Shown: piece after piece, positions 40,822-49,450 of the stretch
How positions within the stretch are numbered: the first letter of the stretch is position 1
Layout of the letters: each line of letters starts with the position of its first letter
NCBI GenBank assembly: GCA_965213645.1
Contig: CBDBZX010000002.1
Location: forward strand, 620,001-684,000
From: CBDBZX01 sp965213645
GTDB taxonomy: Bacteria > Deinococcota > Deinococci > Deinococcales > Trueperaceae
Length of the DNA: 64,000 nt
Direction of reading: 5' to 3'
Translations under genes and position numbers: made by a program
Notes under the pieces: model-generated
Databases searched by the model: none
The model's input: only the letters and a program-made list of their open reading frames with translations
What the model was told of the DNA's origin: nothing

Positions 40822-43053
40822 ATGTTTGCACCCTTAGCCACCTTTATCAGCCACTACCCCCGCTTCGTCCTCGGCGCGTGGTTTGCCCTCACCCTGCTCG
40901 CCTTGCCTTTCGCCGGGCGCGTCGGCGAGGTCTTGGGCGCTCAGGCGAGCGTCGTGCCGGGGAGCGCGGCGGCGCAGGTGGAGACGCTATTAAACAGCGA
41001 GTTTAGCGGTCAAGACCAGCGGCTTTTGGTGCTCGTGACGCGCTCTGAAAATGCCGAGGTCGGCGAGCGCAACTTCGACGAGGCTTACGCGGCTTTAGCT
41101 GCAGACTTACAGGACTTGCCGGGCGTGAGCCGCGTGCAGGACTACCGTAACGCGGCGGGCTTACCGCTCGTTGCGCCAGATAGGAGCTACGCGCTCTCGC
41201 TCCTCACGCTTGACGGAGCGGTGGACGCTAGAAATACACTCAGTGAGATAGACGGGGTGCTCGAGTCCGACACCTTCACCTTCAACCTCTCAGGCGGCGA
41301 AGCGGTCAAGCGCGAGCTAGAGACGATCAGCGCTCGCGACGCGCGGCGAGCGGAACTCTTCGGCTTGCCGCTCAGTTTAGTGGTATTGGCGGTAGCGTTT
41401 GGCGCACTGGTCGCCTCGGGCCTGCCACTCCTCGTCGCAGCAGTCTCGGTTACGCTCTCCTACGCGCTCCTCTTTGCCATCGGTCAAGTGGTTCCTTTTG
41501 CGGTTTTTGCGCAGACGATTGTCACCATGCTAGGGCTCGCCACGGGCATCGACTACGCGCTCCTCATGGTGAACCGCTTCCGTGAGGAGTTGCGGCGCGT
41601 TGCAGACCCCAGACGCGCCGCCGCCGCCACCGTCATGACCGCAGGCAAAGCGGTGACCTTTAGCGGCTTTACGGTAATGATTGCGCTCGGAGCGCTGCTC
41701 GTGCCGCCCTTGGACTTCATCCGCTCGATCGGGCTGGGCGCGATGGTGGTGCTGCTCATGAGCGTTTTGGTTTCGGTGAGTGCGCTGCCCGCGCTCTTGG
41801 CACTTTTGGGCGAGCGCGTCAACGCGGGGAAGCTAACGAGGCGACAACCCGGCGAGCGCAGCCGTGACTTCTGGCGCAAAAGGGCCCTAGCGGTGCAGCG
41901 TCACCCGCTCTATTGGGCGCTGGGCGGCACGGTGTTCTTGTTGCTGCTGAGTCTGCCCACCTTGCGCATCGCTTTGGCCGACCCCGGCAGCGAAGGGTTG
42001 AGCCCGGCAACGGAGGCGCGGCAGGTGCAGAGCGCGTTGGAGGAAACGGGCGTCGCGGGCGTGCTAGACTCGTTCGCCGTAGTTCTGGATTTTGGTGAAC
42101 AGGGGTTTTTTGAGCCCTCTAGTGTGCGAGCCGTCTCGAAATTTTCGCGGCAGGCGGAGGAGGTAGCAGGGTTGGGGCAAGCCTATTCACCCACCACGGC
42201 GGGCGGCCTGCCCCCGCTGCTCGTCTCCGGCTACTACGCGACCCGTGAAACCGCTCAAGCGAGCCCCCTAGCCGACCTCGTCGCAGCCACCGTGAGTGAC
42301 AACGGGCGCTACGCGCTCGTCAGGCTCTTTCCAGCGGGCGACCTCTCGCTGACTGAGGTGCGCCGCGTGGAGGAGGACTTAAAAGCGCTCGCCCTCGAGC
42401 TTGACCTAAAAACCACGGTAGGTGGCAGCTTGGTGCGCGAACGCGAATGGACCAGGACGCTCTACCGCAACTTCCCCTTAGCGGTGGCCCTCGTCTACTT
42501 AGCGACGCTCATCTTGCTGGGCCTCGCCTTTCGCTCGCTGCTCATTCCCATCAAGTCGGTGCTGCTCAACAGCTTGACGGTCAGCGCGGCCTTTGGGGTT
42601 ATTACGCTCATCTTTCAGTACGGTGTAGGCATCTCTCTTTTTGGGCTTACCGAGGCGTTGGGGTATGTAGACAGCAGCACACCCATCTTCGTCTTCGCCA
42701 TCGTCTTCGGGCTCAGCATGGACTATGAGGTCTTTCTGGTCGCCCGCGTCTTCGAGGCGCACGAGCGCGGGCTCTCGGACAAGGACGCCGTCGCCCACGC
42801 GATGAGCGCGACGGGCGGCGTCATTAGCAGCGCGGGGCTCATCATGATCGTGGTGTTTTCGGTGTTTATCTCGAGCCAAATCGTCCTCATCAAAACCCTC
42901 GCGCTGGGCCTCACCGTCGCCATCTTTTTAGACATTACCTTGGTACGCTTGGCCCTCGTGCCCGCCGTGATGTCGCTCGCGGGCGAGTGGAACTGGTGGC
43001 TGCCGCGTCCCCTAAAGCGCTTGGCGGAGCGGGTCAATATGCAGCATGATTAA
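40822..43053 (+). CDS. MMPL-family RND transporter
   Basis: About 743 residues from the ATG at 40822; a TTG at 40753 would add a less likely 23-residue lead that overlaps a TATGAT promoter box. Layout: one TM helix, a large external domain, a five-helix block with FAQTIVTMLGLATGIDYALL, repeated in the second half with FVFAIVFGLSMDYEVFLVAR. The GxxxDY motifs in both halves carry the proton-relay Asp. MMPL proteins export lipids or drugs. The neighbouring genes do not reveal the cargo. Confidence 0.9.
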   Translation: MFAPLATFISHYPRFVLGAWFALTLLALPFAGRVGEVLGAQASVVPGSAAAQVETLLNSEFSGQDQRLLVLVTRSENAEVGERNFDEAYAALAADLQDLPGVSRVQDYRNAAGLPLVAPDRSYALSLLTLDGAVDARNTLSEIDGVLESDTFTFNLSGGEAVKRELETISARDARRAELFGLPLSLVVLAVAFGALVASGLPLLVAAVSVTLSYALLFAIGQVVPFAVFAQTIVTMLGLATGIDYALLMVNRFREELRRVADPRRAAAATVMTAGKAVTFSGFTVMIALGALLVPPLDFIRSIGLGAMVVLLMSVLVSVSALPALLALLGERVNAGKLTRRQPGERSRDFWRKRALAVQRHPLYWALGGTVFLLLLSLPTLRIALADPGSEGLSPATEARQVQSALEETGVAGVLDSFAVVLDFGEQGFFEPSSVRAVSKFSRQAEEVAGLGQAYSPTTAGGLPPLLVSGYYATRETAQASPLADLVAATVSDNGRYALVRLFPAGDLSLTEVRRVEEDLKALALELDLKTTVGGSLVREREWTRTLYRNFPLAVALVYLATLILLGLAFRSLLIPIKSVLLNSLTVSAAFGVITLIFQYGVGISLFGLTEALGYVDSSTPIFVFAIVFGLSMDYEVFLVARVFEAHERGLSDKDAVAHAMSATGGVISSAGLIMIVVFSVFISSQIVLIKTLALGLTVAIFLDITLVRLALVPAVMSLAGEWNWWLPRPLKRLAERVNMQHD

Positions 43054-43122
43054 GGTGAAAGGCGTCGCGATTGAAGCTGATTTGTATTTCGGCGCTTACA
43101 CATAGCAATGAGTTCAAAGGAA

Positions 43123-43155
43123 CGAGCAATGAGTGAAATTTAGACTCATTGCTCG
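43123..43155. terminator. Bidirectional hairpin, second copy
   Basis: CGAGCAATGAGT (43123-43134) pairs with ACTCATTGCTCG (43144-43155), with an outer partial repeat of the same word on both sides. Same element as at 10027-10061, again between convergent genes. Confidence 0.65.
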
Positions 43156-43177
43156 TTTCTCATTGCTCATTACTTCT

Positions 43178-45094
43178 CTAAAAATGCAGCGTCTGCGCCG
43201 ACTCCCCCTGGAGATAGACCGCTGCAAATTCACCTGCGGCTAGAGCGCAGAGCAGCGTGCCGCCTGAAACGTCAAAGAGGGCGTAGTCGCTAAGCGCCCC
43301 AAGCGGCGTTCCCGGGACCATCACCACGACGCTTTCACGCCCCTTGTCCGAACGCTCGCCAGAACGCCCATTGGAACGCTCCGTATAGCGGCGCACCGAG
43401 AGCGGTTGTCCGCCGACGCGCAAGTTGAGCGGTTCGTCGAGGAGTTGGCGGCGCACGCCTTTTAAGGATTCGATTAAGGTGTCGTCCGGCTTGCCGAGTG
43501 CGAGGTGGAGGTGATGCAAAAAGATTTCTTTGGTAGACCCGGCGAAGGGTACGTTGCTCGCTTTAGCGGCGCTTGTGCAAAGCCCCTCTAGCGCCCGCCG
43601 CTTGTCGGGAACCTGCGCGACCAAACGCCTGAGCCGCGCCAGCGAGCGCTTGGCGGTTTCTTGAGGCTCACCGGGCGCAACGCCCACCGCTGTCCTTAAA
43701 AGCTCCAACATACCGAGTCGTAAGGTGTGATGCACCGCGAGCGCCTCCGCGATAAGCGCGTTTAGGGGGCGCATCGTGTCGCGCACCTCCAAGTAGAGGT
43801 AGTCCTCCTCTAAAAACGCGGCGACGTGTTTGCTTGCGACCTCGAGCTGCAACGCCGCCGCGAGCGCGTGCTCCGCCCCCTCCAACACGAGCGTCCACGC
43901 GCCGGGTGCGCCGATCAACGCCACGTCCAAACCCGCGAGCGAAAAGCGCATCGGTCCCTTGAGCCGCAAGGTTAGGCCGGTAGCGCTACGCGGGATCGCC
44001 GTGAGGTTCAGCGCTGAATTCTCGGCGAACAGCACCCCACCGGGGAGCCGAGGCTCCTCCACCACGCCGCCGACGCGCTTGGGCAAGAGCTGTTCTAGCT
44101 GCCCAAAGAGCATCTCGGCGGCCTGCGCAAACGCTCCACTGTCGCGCTCAAACATCGAACGCTGCGAGCGCTCGCGCTCCCACGCGACCTGCAAGCGCCC
44201 CTCCAAGACGCGGCGCTGCGCGGAACGTTCCGCGTCGGACAGTGGCTCGCGGCTCAAGGCTTGAATCATTTGCCTAAGCTGCTGCGAGCTTGCGTCTTGA
44301 CTAGGCAGCGAGCTGAGCCGCCCCGCGTAAGGGTCGCGGGCCACCGCTAAGGTGAAGCGGCGCAAGTAGGCGAGGGTTTGCTCTTCGCTTGACTCGAGCT
44401 TGCGGTAGGGGCTCTTAGGTTCCTTGAAGTTCAAAATGAGCTTGAGAAACTCGCGCAGCAGCTCGGTCACGCTCTCGACATCGTTAAACGAGTAGAGCGG
44501 GTCGGTGCGCTCTAACACCGCCTCGCTCACTTCGAAGTGGACGAGCGTCACGTCCTGGGCGAAGGTGGGCGTCTGCGCGTAGTGGGTCAAGTTGCGAAGT
44601 ACGCCGTAGAGGAGCCGCACCGTGTAGCGCTCGCGCTCAGCGCGGTAGGTGGCCGCGAGACGCCCCAACGTGCCTTCGACCTCGGCCCAGCGGACGCGCC
44701 CAGCCAGGCGCTTCAAGACGCGCTGCTCCTCGCGCTCAGCCGGGCTCAGCAGGATAGCCGCTTCGGTGGCGAGCACCTGCTTGGCCGCCTCTTCTGCGAC
44801 GGACGTGCCCAACTCTAACTGGTCGAAAGAGAGCGCTCCAAAAGACTCAGACTCAGTAGACTCGGGACCCTCGAGCGAGAAGTCCAAAGCTGCGTTCACC
44901 ACGCCCAGGCGCTCTAGTTCCTGACTCGCCACCTCGAAGCGGCCTTGCGCCTCGGCGCTCAGCACCGCTTGGCGCTGCGCTAGATAGTTGTGCAGCGCGG
45001 CGACACTGTCCACCCCGCCCGTCGGCTCGAGGTTAGCAGTAAGATCGCCTAGTTTGTATTCGAGAAGCTCGAGCGCCATCACCTCGGTTAGCAT
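43178..45094 (-). CDS. Large protein of unknown function
   Basis: 638 residues with no signal peptide or membrane segment and no domain I recognise. It is leucine-, alanine- and glutamate-rich with several long helical stretches (AERERYTVRLLYGVLRNLTH, QRRVLEGRLQVAWERERSQR, LRRLVAQVPDKRRALEGL). Near the C terminus is a Ser/Arg-rich loop (RYTERSNGRSGERSDKGRES). A TATACT box lies 7 nt before the ATG, suggesting a leaderless transcript. It may be restricted to this lineage. It is cotranscribed with nothing obvious. Confidence 0.7.
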   Translation of the reverse strand: MLTEVMALELLEYKLGDLTANLEPTGGVDSVAALHNYLAQRQAVLSAEAQGRFEVASQELERLGVVNAALDFSLEGPESTESESFGALSFDQLELGTSVAEEAAKQVLATEAAILLSPAEREEQRVLKRLAGRVRWAEVEGTLGRLAATYRAERERYTVRLLYGVLRNLTHYAQTPTFAQDVTLVHFEVSEAVLERTDPLYSFNDVESVTELLREFLKLILNFKEPKSPYRKLESSEEQTLAYLRRFTLAVARDPYAGRLSSLPSQDASSQQLRQMIQALSREPLSDAERSAQRRVLEGRLQVAWERERSQRSMFERDSGAFAQAAEMLFGQLEQLLPKRVGGVVEEPRLPGGVLFAENSALNLTAIPRSATGLTLRLKGPMRFSLAGLDVALIGAPGAWTLVLEGAEHALAAALQLEVASKHVAAFLEEDYLYLEVRDTMRPLNALIAEALAVHHTLRLGMLELLRTAVGVAPGEPQETAKRSLARLRRLVAQVPDKRRALEGLCTSAAKASNVPFAGSTKEIFLHHLHLALGKPDDTLIESLKGVRRQLLDEPLNLRVGGQPLSVRRYTERSNGRSGERSDKGRESVVVMVPGTPLGALSDYALFDVSGGTLLCALAAGEFAAVYLQGESAQTLHF

Positions 45095-45193
45095 AACTTC
45101 GAGTATAGAGAACCCGGTTTATAGGGGGAGTGACCTCTCTAATACAGCCTCAACCTCTTCAGCGCTGAGTGAGAAACCTCGCTCAAGCCAGTC

Positions 45194-46249
45194 CTAAACC
45201 AGATGCTCCAACGCACCCTTGAGCACCTGAATCGCCCGCTCGTACTCCTCCAACGAGAGATGCTCATGCGGCGTGTGATCGAGCGCCGAATCGCCCGGAC
45301 CATACGCGAGCATCGGTACGTTCCAATGCGGCGCAACCACGTTCATATCCGACGTACCTGTCTTGAGTTTGAGACGCGGCTTGCCCGCTTGAAAGCGTAT
45401 CGCGGTGCGAAAGGCTCTAGTAAGCGGTGTGTCTTTGGGGCTGCGGTAAGGAATTTCGGAGCCTACGAACGTTATTTCGGCATGGCCCTCAGCCAAGAGG
45501 TGTTCCAACCTCTCCCTAGCCTCTTGCGGCGGCAACGCAGGCGGCAGCCGCAACCCTACGACCCCTTCCGCACGCTGTTTCAGCCCGTCGCTCTCACTGT
45601 TGATGCTCTGAAGCGCCACTTGAATCTGGTCGAAGATTCCTTTAGTCTCAGCGTTGAATTCGTCCGCCCACGCCCTGACGCGCTGCCAACACCCGACCAA
45701 ATCTTCCGCCGCCGTGCTGCCCTCGCCCGCGCTGTGAAAGTTATCCTTCTCCACGCACACCTTGAGCACCAGCCGCCCCTTATAGCCGAGCGTCACCGCG
45801 TCCCAGCCGCTCGGCTCGCCGATGATGAGCAGGTCAGGTTTGGGGAGATGTTGAAGCGCAAACCGCGCCCCTTTGCTGGACGCGACCTCTTCTTCTACCG
45901 CGCCAATCAAGGTTAACGTTAGCTTCTCTAACACCTCTTCACTTAGCAAAGAAGCCGCCGCGACTGCTGTGCAGAACGGTCCTTTCGCGTCCACCGAGCC
46001 GCGCCCGTAGAGCTTGCCCTCTCTCGTTTCAACGGGAATATCGCCCGGTACGGTGTCGATATGTCCTAAAAACGCAACGTTGAGAGGTCCGTGTCCAACG
46101 TGAGCAACTGCGTTGCCTGCTTCATCTATAAACGCCTCTCTTGCAAACGACCTCATCTGTGAGACGAGATAGTGCGCGACCTCAACTTCAGAGCCTGAGA
46201 CGCTGGAAATGTTGAGGGTTTGTCTGAGGAGTTTAGTCGCGTTGAGCAT
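45194..46249 (-). CDS. lysK: LysW-lysine/ornithine hydrolase (LysK type M20 peptidase)
   Basis: 351 residues of the M20 metallopeptidase family. Metal ligands appear in FLGHIDTVPGD, GRGSVDAKGPF and GAVEEEVASSKGA, and the C-terminal ligand in ALDHTPHEHLSL. KLKTGTSDMNVVAPHW is characteristic of LysK, which releases lysine from the LysW carrier protein in the alpha-aminoadipate route used by Thermus and Deinococcus. Length agrees. The other lys genes are not in the window. Its start overlaps the stop of higA by one base. Confidence 0.85.
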   Translation of the reverse strand: MLNATKLLRQTLNISSVSGSEVEVAHYLVSQMRSFAREAFIDEAGNAVAHVGHGPLNVAFLGHIDTVPGDIPVETREGKLYGRGSVDAKGPFCTAVAAASLLSEEVLEKLTLTLIGAVEEEVASSKGARFALQHLPKPDLLIIGEPSGWDAVTLGYKGRLVLKVCVEKDNFHSAGEGSTAAEDLVGCWQRVRAWADEFNAETKGIFDQIQVALQSINSESDGLKQRAEGVVGLRLPPALPPQEARERLEHLLAEGHAEITFVGSEIPYRSPKDTPLTRAFRTAIRFQAGKPRLKLKTGTSDMNVVAPHWNVPMLAYGPGDSALDHTPHEHLSLEEYERAIQVLKGALEHLV

Positions 46250-46551
46250 TACGCCGCGTAAGGTTCAATCGTTTGAATAACCTCTTGCTCAGCCTGCTGA
46301 ACGTTGAATACGTCCCAACGCGCTTGTACGTTGAGCCAGAATCCAGCCGAGTTACCGAAGAACTTCGCTAAACGCAGCGCCGTGCTAGGTGTTATACCCC
46401 TGCGCCCGTTCACAATCTCGTTAAGCCGCTGATAGGGTACGTGGATAGCCTCAGCAAGCTCACGCTGCGTAAGGTTCAGAGGAATTAAGAATTCCTCTTG
46501 CAGCATTTCACCCGGATGAGTGGGTTGACGCTTCGTAGGTATTCTGACCAC
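46249..46551 (-). CDS. higA: HigA-family antitoxin
   Basis: 100 residues: TKRQPTHPGEMLQEEFLIPL, then the helix-turn-helix LTQRELAEAIHVPYQRLNEI, VNGRRGITPSTALRLAKFFG and FWLNVQARWDVFNVQQ, all standard for HigA/VapI antitoxins, which bind HigB and their own promoter. GTG start with AAAGGA upstream. The expected higB gene upstream is reduced to its last 28 codons, so this antitoxin has no intact toxin beside it. Confidence 0.9.
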   Translation of the reverse strand: MVRIPTKRQPTHPGEMLQEEFLIPLNLTQRELAEAIHVPYQRLNEIVNGRRGITPSTALRLAKFFGNSAGFWLNVQARWDVFNVQQAEQEVIQTIEPYAA

Positions 46552-46564
46552 GATTCATTCCTTT

Positions 46565-46651
46565 CTAATGATGATCTACGATTCCAACCTCTTCGGGTGC
46601 GTCGTTCCAGAAAAAGCAAATTTGGTAGCGGTTGTTAATGTGGATGCTGTA
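46565..46651 (-). pseudogene. higB toxin, 3' remnant
   Basis: In one frame just upstream of higA the minus strand reads YSIHINNRYQICFFW and NDAPEEVGIVDHH before a stop. This matches the C-terminal end of HigB (SIRINxxxRICFxW ... VEIVDYH). There is no start codon and an in-frame TAG stands directly in front (46652-46654), so the first two thirds of the toxin are gone. Confidence 0.7.
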
Positions 46652-46790
46652 CTACTTTAGACCTGCTTGTTTCAGAGCGCTATTCAGCGTACCTCTCGGA
46701 ATATCTGCACTCAGTTCAAGTGCTCGGGCTCGAGGATTACGACGACGTATGTGTGACGGACTCTAAGCCGTGGCGAGAGCGCTACGTGAC
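46652..46790 (-). pseudogene. Probable HicA-type toxin remnant
   Basis: The minus strand reads LELSADIPRGTLNSALKQAGLK and a stop at 46652. The PRGTLxSxLKQAGL end is the usual HicA C terminus. The preceding HTYVVVILEPEHL lies in a neighbouring frame and would join it after one frameshift near 46715. It abuts the higB remnant base to base. Confidence 0.5.
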
Positions 46791-46849
46791 TAACGTACGG
46801 CGTGACCGAGGTACTGCGTGACTTACAAGCTTCTTGCGCGAGCGTTATT

Positions 46850-47389
46850 TTAGTCAGCTGCCACCGCCTCCGGCTCAGCCTCACCTCTTGCGGGATAGTC
46901 CTTTTCACATACAAAGTCCACCGCTTTAAGCATCTCATTTAAGTCAGGCCGACCAAAGGGCATACTGTTGATAGCGGCGTAATAGAGTTCACCATTTGAG
47001 CGCACCAAGAAAAGGCCGGGCTCGCTGAATAGCTCAGGCTCGGGGTCTTTGATGCCTCCGCTGAAGTAGAGCCCCCAGGCTTGGGCCTGCGCTTGGCTGA
47101 GACCGTAACCGACGCTCAGCTTGTCAAGTTCCCACTCGTCCACTGTTTGCCTCGCGCGGTCTTCACCGTCCATACTGACTGCGACGACCTCGACGCCGCG
47201 TTCGCTGTAGTCGCTCAGCAACGCCTGCGCCTTCTGCAAGTACCCTTTACAGACCGGGCAGTGTAAACCACGGTAGAAGATAACCATTGTAAAGGTTCTG
47301 GGTGACTGATCCTTCAAGCTCCAAGTCTCACCGTTCGTGAGGTTAAACGAGAGGTCGGGTGCCTGCTGACGTGGCGTGGGATGATTCAT
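46850..47389 (-). CDS. Peroxiredoxin-like (AhpC/TSA) protein
   Basis: 179 residues of the thioredoxin fold. VIFYRGLHCPVCKGYLQKAQ carries a CxxC pair (Cys-Pro-Val-Cys) in place of the single peroxidatic Cys of classical peroxiredoxins, as in the AhpC-like PRX-like 2 branch. VEVVAVSMDGEDRARQTVDE and LFLVRSNGELYYAAINSMPF follow. It probably reduces peroxides or acts as a thiol oxidoreductase. AAAGGGGGA stands before the start. Confidence 0.85.
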   Translation of the reverse strand: MNHPTPRQQAPDLSFNLTNGETWSLKDQSPRTFTMVIFYRGLHCPVCKGYLQKAQALLSDYSERGVEVVAVSMDGEDRARQTVDEWELDKLSVGYGLSQAQAQAWGLYFSGGIKDPEPELFSEPGLFLVRSNGELYYAAINSMPFGRPDLNEMLKAVDFVCEKDYPARGEAEPEAVAAD

Positions 47390-47529
47390 GGGGTCCCCCT
47401 TTGTCTGGATGCTGACTGGATGCTGTCTGGATGCACCTATCTAGGTGCGAGTCGCGTACCCTTCCAGGGTAGCGCCCTAGGTCAGATGTAACCTCGCCTC
47501 ATATGACAAAGCTCGAGCCTGATGCGACC

Positions 47530-47709
47530 TTAGACAATCAAAAACGCAAACACGCCGACGATGACAAAGCTCAAAATCGCGAGCAAAAAGCCGTGCAAGA
47601 TGATTTTGGGGTAGCGCTCGCGCACGCTTTCGAAAATCGCCGCTGTAACCATCAAGACGCCGATCAAAAAGATGAGTGAGCTGATGAAGAGGACGCGCTC
47701 AGGAACCAT
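47530..47709 (-). CDS. Small two-helix membrane protein
   Basis: 59 residues from an ATG at 47709: VLFISSLIFLIGVLMVTAAIF, a short basic loop (ESVRERYPK) and ILHGFLLAILSFVIVGVFAF. It starts 14 bases after the stop of the next upstream small membrane gene, so translation may be coupled. A frame extended to 47808 overlaps that gene and is less likely. Function unknown. Confidence 0.55.
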   Translation of the reverse strand: MVPERVLFISSLIFLIGVLMVTAAIFESVRERYPKIILHGFLLAILSFVIVGVFAFLIV

Positions 47710-47722
47710 CGGGAGAAACCAT

Positions 47723-47968
47723 TTAGAGAGGTGAAGACTCGAGGCTAGGTAGGCGCGCGCCCTGCCCCGGTTCGGGTTCAGCATTTTGGGCTGGAACGAC
47801 GAATGCAACGCCCACGAGCGTCACGAGAATACCTACCATCAACAGACCGAAGCGTCCGAGAAACCCCTTGTGTTCCTGAGCGCCTTCGCGCATTGTACGG
47901 CGAATACCGACAAATAAGAAATAGCCACCGATGAGAAGAACGAGGACGCCTACAACCGTTTGAACCAT
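47723..47968 (-). CDS. Small membrane protein
   Basis: 81 residues from the ATG at 47968, chosen because GGAGG lies 4 bases before it (another ATG at 47986 lies upstream of that site). Two hydrophobic segments: VVGVLVLLIGGYFLFVGI and FGLLMVGILVTLVGVAFVV, with a charged loop (RRTMREGAQEHKGFLGR) between. Function unknown. Confidence 0.6.
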   Translation of the reverse strand: MVQTVVGVLVLLIGGYFLFVGIRRTMREGAQEHKGFLGRFGLLMVGILVTLVGVAFVVPAQNAEPEPGQGARLPSLESSPL

Positions 47969-48070
47969 ACAACCTCCGCCCATCATTATGACGCGGCTTA
48001 GAGGGGCAAAAAAGCGTGTCGCACTGCCTTCTTGCTGCTAGGAGAGGCGGATGTGCGCTAGAGTAGAGAG

Positions 48071-48379
48071 GTGCAAACCTTTAGAGCGCGTGTTGTGACG
48101 CTGGTGTGCGCCGTACCGCCAGGCAAGGTGGCAACGTACGGGCAGATTGCCCTTTTAGCCGGACACCCCAAAGCGGCGCGGCAGGTCGGCGGGGTACTGT
48201 ATGGGCTCAGGGACAGTGACGTCCCCTGGCAGCGCATCATCAACGCGCAGGGGGGCATCTCAACCTGTAAGGTCGGCGCGGGTGAGTTGCAACGGGCGCT
48301 TTTAGAGTCCGAGGGCATTACCTTTGACCGCGAGGGGCGCTGTGACTTGGAGCGCTACCGCTGGTCAGGGCCGAACTAG
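48071..48379 (+). CDS. Alkyltransferase-like (ATL) DNA repair protein
   Basis: 102 residues of the O6-alkylguanine-DNA alkyltransferase fold (VPPGKVATYGQIALLAGHPK and AARQVGGVL with the DNA-intercalating Arg). The active-site motif PCHR of true alkyltransferases reads Pro-Trp-Gln-Arg here, so the acceptor Cys is a Trp. ATL proteins bind O6-alkylguanine without repairing it and pass the lesion to nucleotide excision repair; Thermus has one. GTG start, 6 nt after TAGAGT (48059-48064). Confidence 0.9.
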   Translation: MQTFRARVVTLVCAVPPGKVATYGQIALLAGHPKAARQVGGVLYGLRDSDVPWQRIINAQGGISTCKVGAGELQRALLESEGITFDREGRCDLERYRWSGPN

Positions 48380-48396
48380 CTAGGATTGACCGAAAT

Positions 48397-49371
48397 TTAT
48401 TTATCAGGAGTGATCTGACTAGCACCCTTTCTAGGTTCGTAACTTTCGGGCACGAGCACCAACACACCGTTTGGCACCACCTCGACCTCCAGAGGGGTCT
48501 GCCCCAAAGGGTCGCCGTCGATCTGCGTGGGCAGGGGCGTTTCAGCGCTGATGCGCACCTTTTTTGCTTTGTAGAAGCGCAGGTCGCGGTAGTTGGAGAA
48601 GTCGCGCCGCAAGACGCGCCAGGTGAGCCGCAAAATGTCGCGCAGCCCCACCGAGGCGACCACCATCACGTCGAGCGTGCCGTCGTGATGCCAGATGTTT
48701 GGACCTAAGGTGATGTTGGCGCTGTCGATGCGCCCGATATTAACTACCATCGCAGTGTGCGCCTGCACCTTTTTGACCTCTCCGTCAAGCTCTAAAGTGA
48801 TGTTCGTTCTGCGCAAACCGAACAGCTCTTTGATGCCGACGAGCACATAAGCGATGAAACCCAAGCGCCGCTTGAGGCTGCGCGGCGAGTCCTCCATGAT
48901 GTGCGCGTCGTAGCCTGCGCCGATGATGAGCGCGAAATAGCGATCCTCTTTGGGCAAGTAGCCGACATCTAGGTGGACCGTCTTACTCTGCCGGCCAAAA
49001 ACAACATCCAACGCTTTTTTGTGGTTGCGCGAGATGCCGAGCGCCAGGGCGATGAGGCTGGCCGTGCCACTGGGAAGCTGCGCGAGCGGAATAGAACTAT
49101 CGCTGTGAATCAGCCCTGTGATGGCCTCAACGACAGTGCCGTCTCCGCCCGAAACGAACACGAGGTCGAAGCCTTGGCGTTCAGCCTCCTCCGCCCACCT
49201 AAGCGCGTCGCCGTCCCCCTGGGTGCGGCGAGTCTCGAGTTCGACACCCGCCTTTTGCGCCCGCTCACGGAGCATCGCTTCGGTGTCGTCGGGGTCTTGA
49301 AGCCCCGACACGGGGTTGATAATCGCGAGGATGCGCTTGTAAGGCGTGGAGTAGGGCGTTTGCTGAGCCAT
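48397..49371 (-). CDS. Diacylglycerol-kinase-family lipid kinase (YegS/DgkB type)
   Basis: 324 residues. ILAIINPVSGLQDPDDTEAM, FVSGGDGTVVEAITGLIHSD (the GGDGT nucleotide-binding motif), LAQLPSGTASLIALALGI and FALIIGAGYDAHIMEDSP are the catalytic-domain signatures. The C-terminal domain ends TQIDGDPLGQTPLEVEVVPN, also typical. It phosphorylates diacylglycerol or a related lipid. A CATAGT box lies 6 nt before the ATG. Confidence 0.9.
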   Translation of the reverse strand: MAQQTPYSTPYKRILAIINPVSGLQDPDDTEAMLRERAQKAGVELETRRTQGDGDALRWAEEAERQGFDLVFVSGGDGTVVEAITGLIHSDSSIPLAQLPSGTASLIALALGISRNHKKALDVVFGRQSKTVHLDVGYLPKEDRYFALIIGAGYDAHIMEDSPRSLKRRLGFIAYVLVGIKELFGLRRTNITLELDGEVKKVQAHTAMVVNIGRIDSANITLGPNIWHHDGTLDVMVVASVGLRDILRLTWRVLRRDFSNYRDLRFYKAKKVRISAETPLPTQIDGDPLGQTPLEVEVVPNGVLVLVPESYEPRKGASQITPDK

Positions 49372-49450
49372 GACCTCACTATGACATATCGAGACGTAAA
49401 CATACTTTGCGCTGAGGATTGAGTCGAGCCATATCTCGTATGATGAAGGT

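Noticed and set aside
45119..45193. Reading-frame continuation after the lysK stop (GFSLSAEEVEAVLERSLPL)
   Set aside because: It looks protein-like and could be a relic, but it has no start and is too short to assign.
45203..45916. 237-codon plus-strand frame opposite lysK
   Set aside because: Antisense shadow of a well-supported gene.
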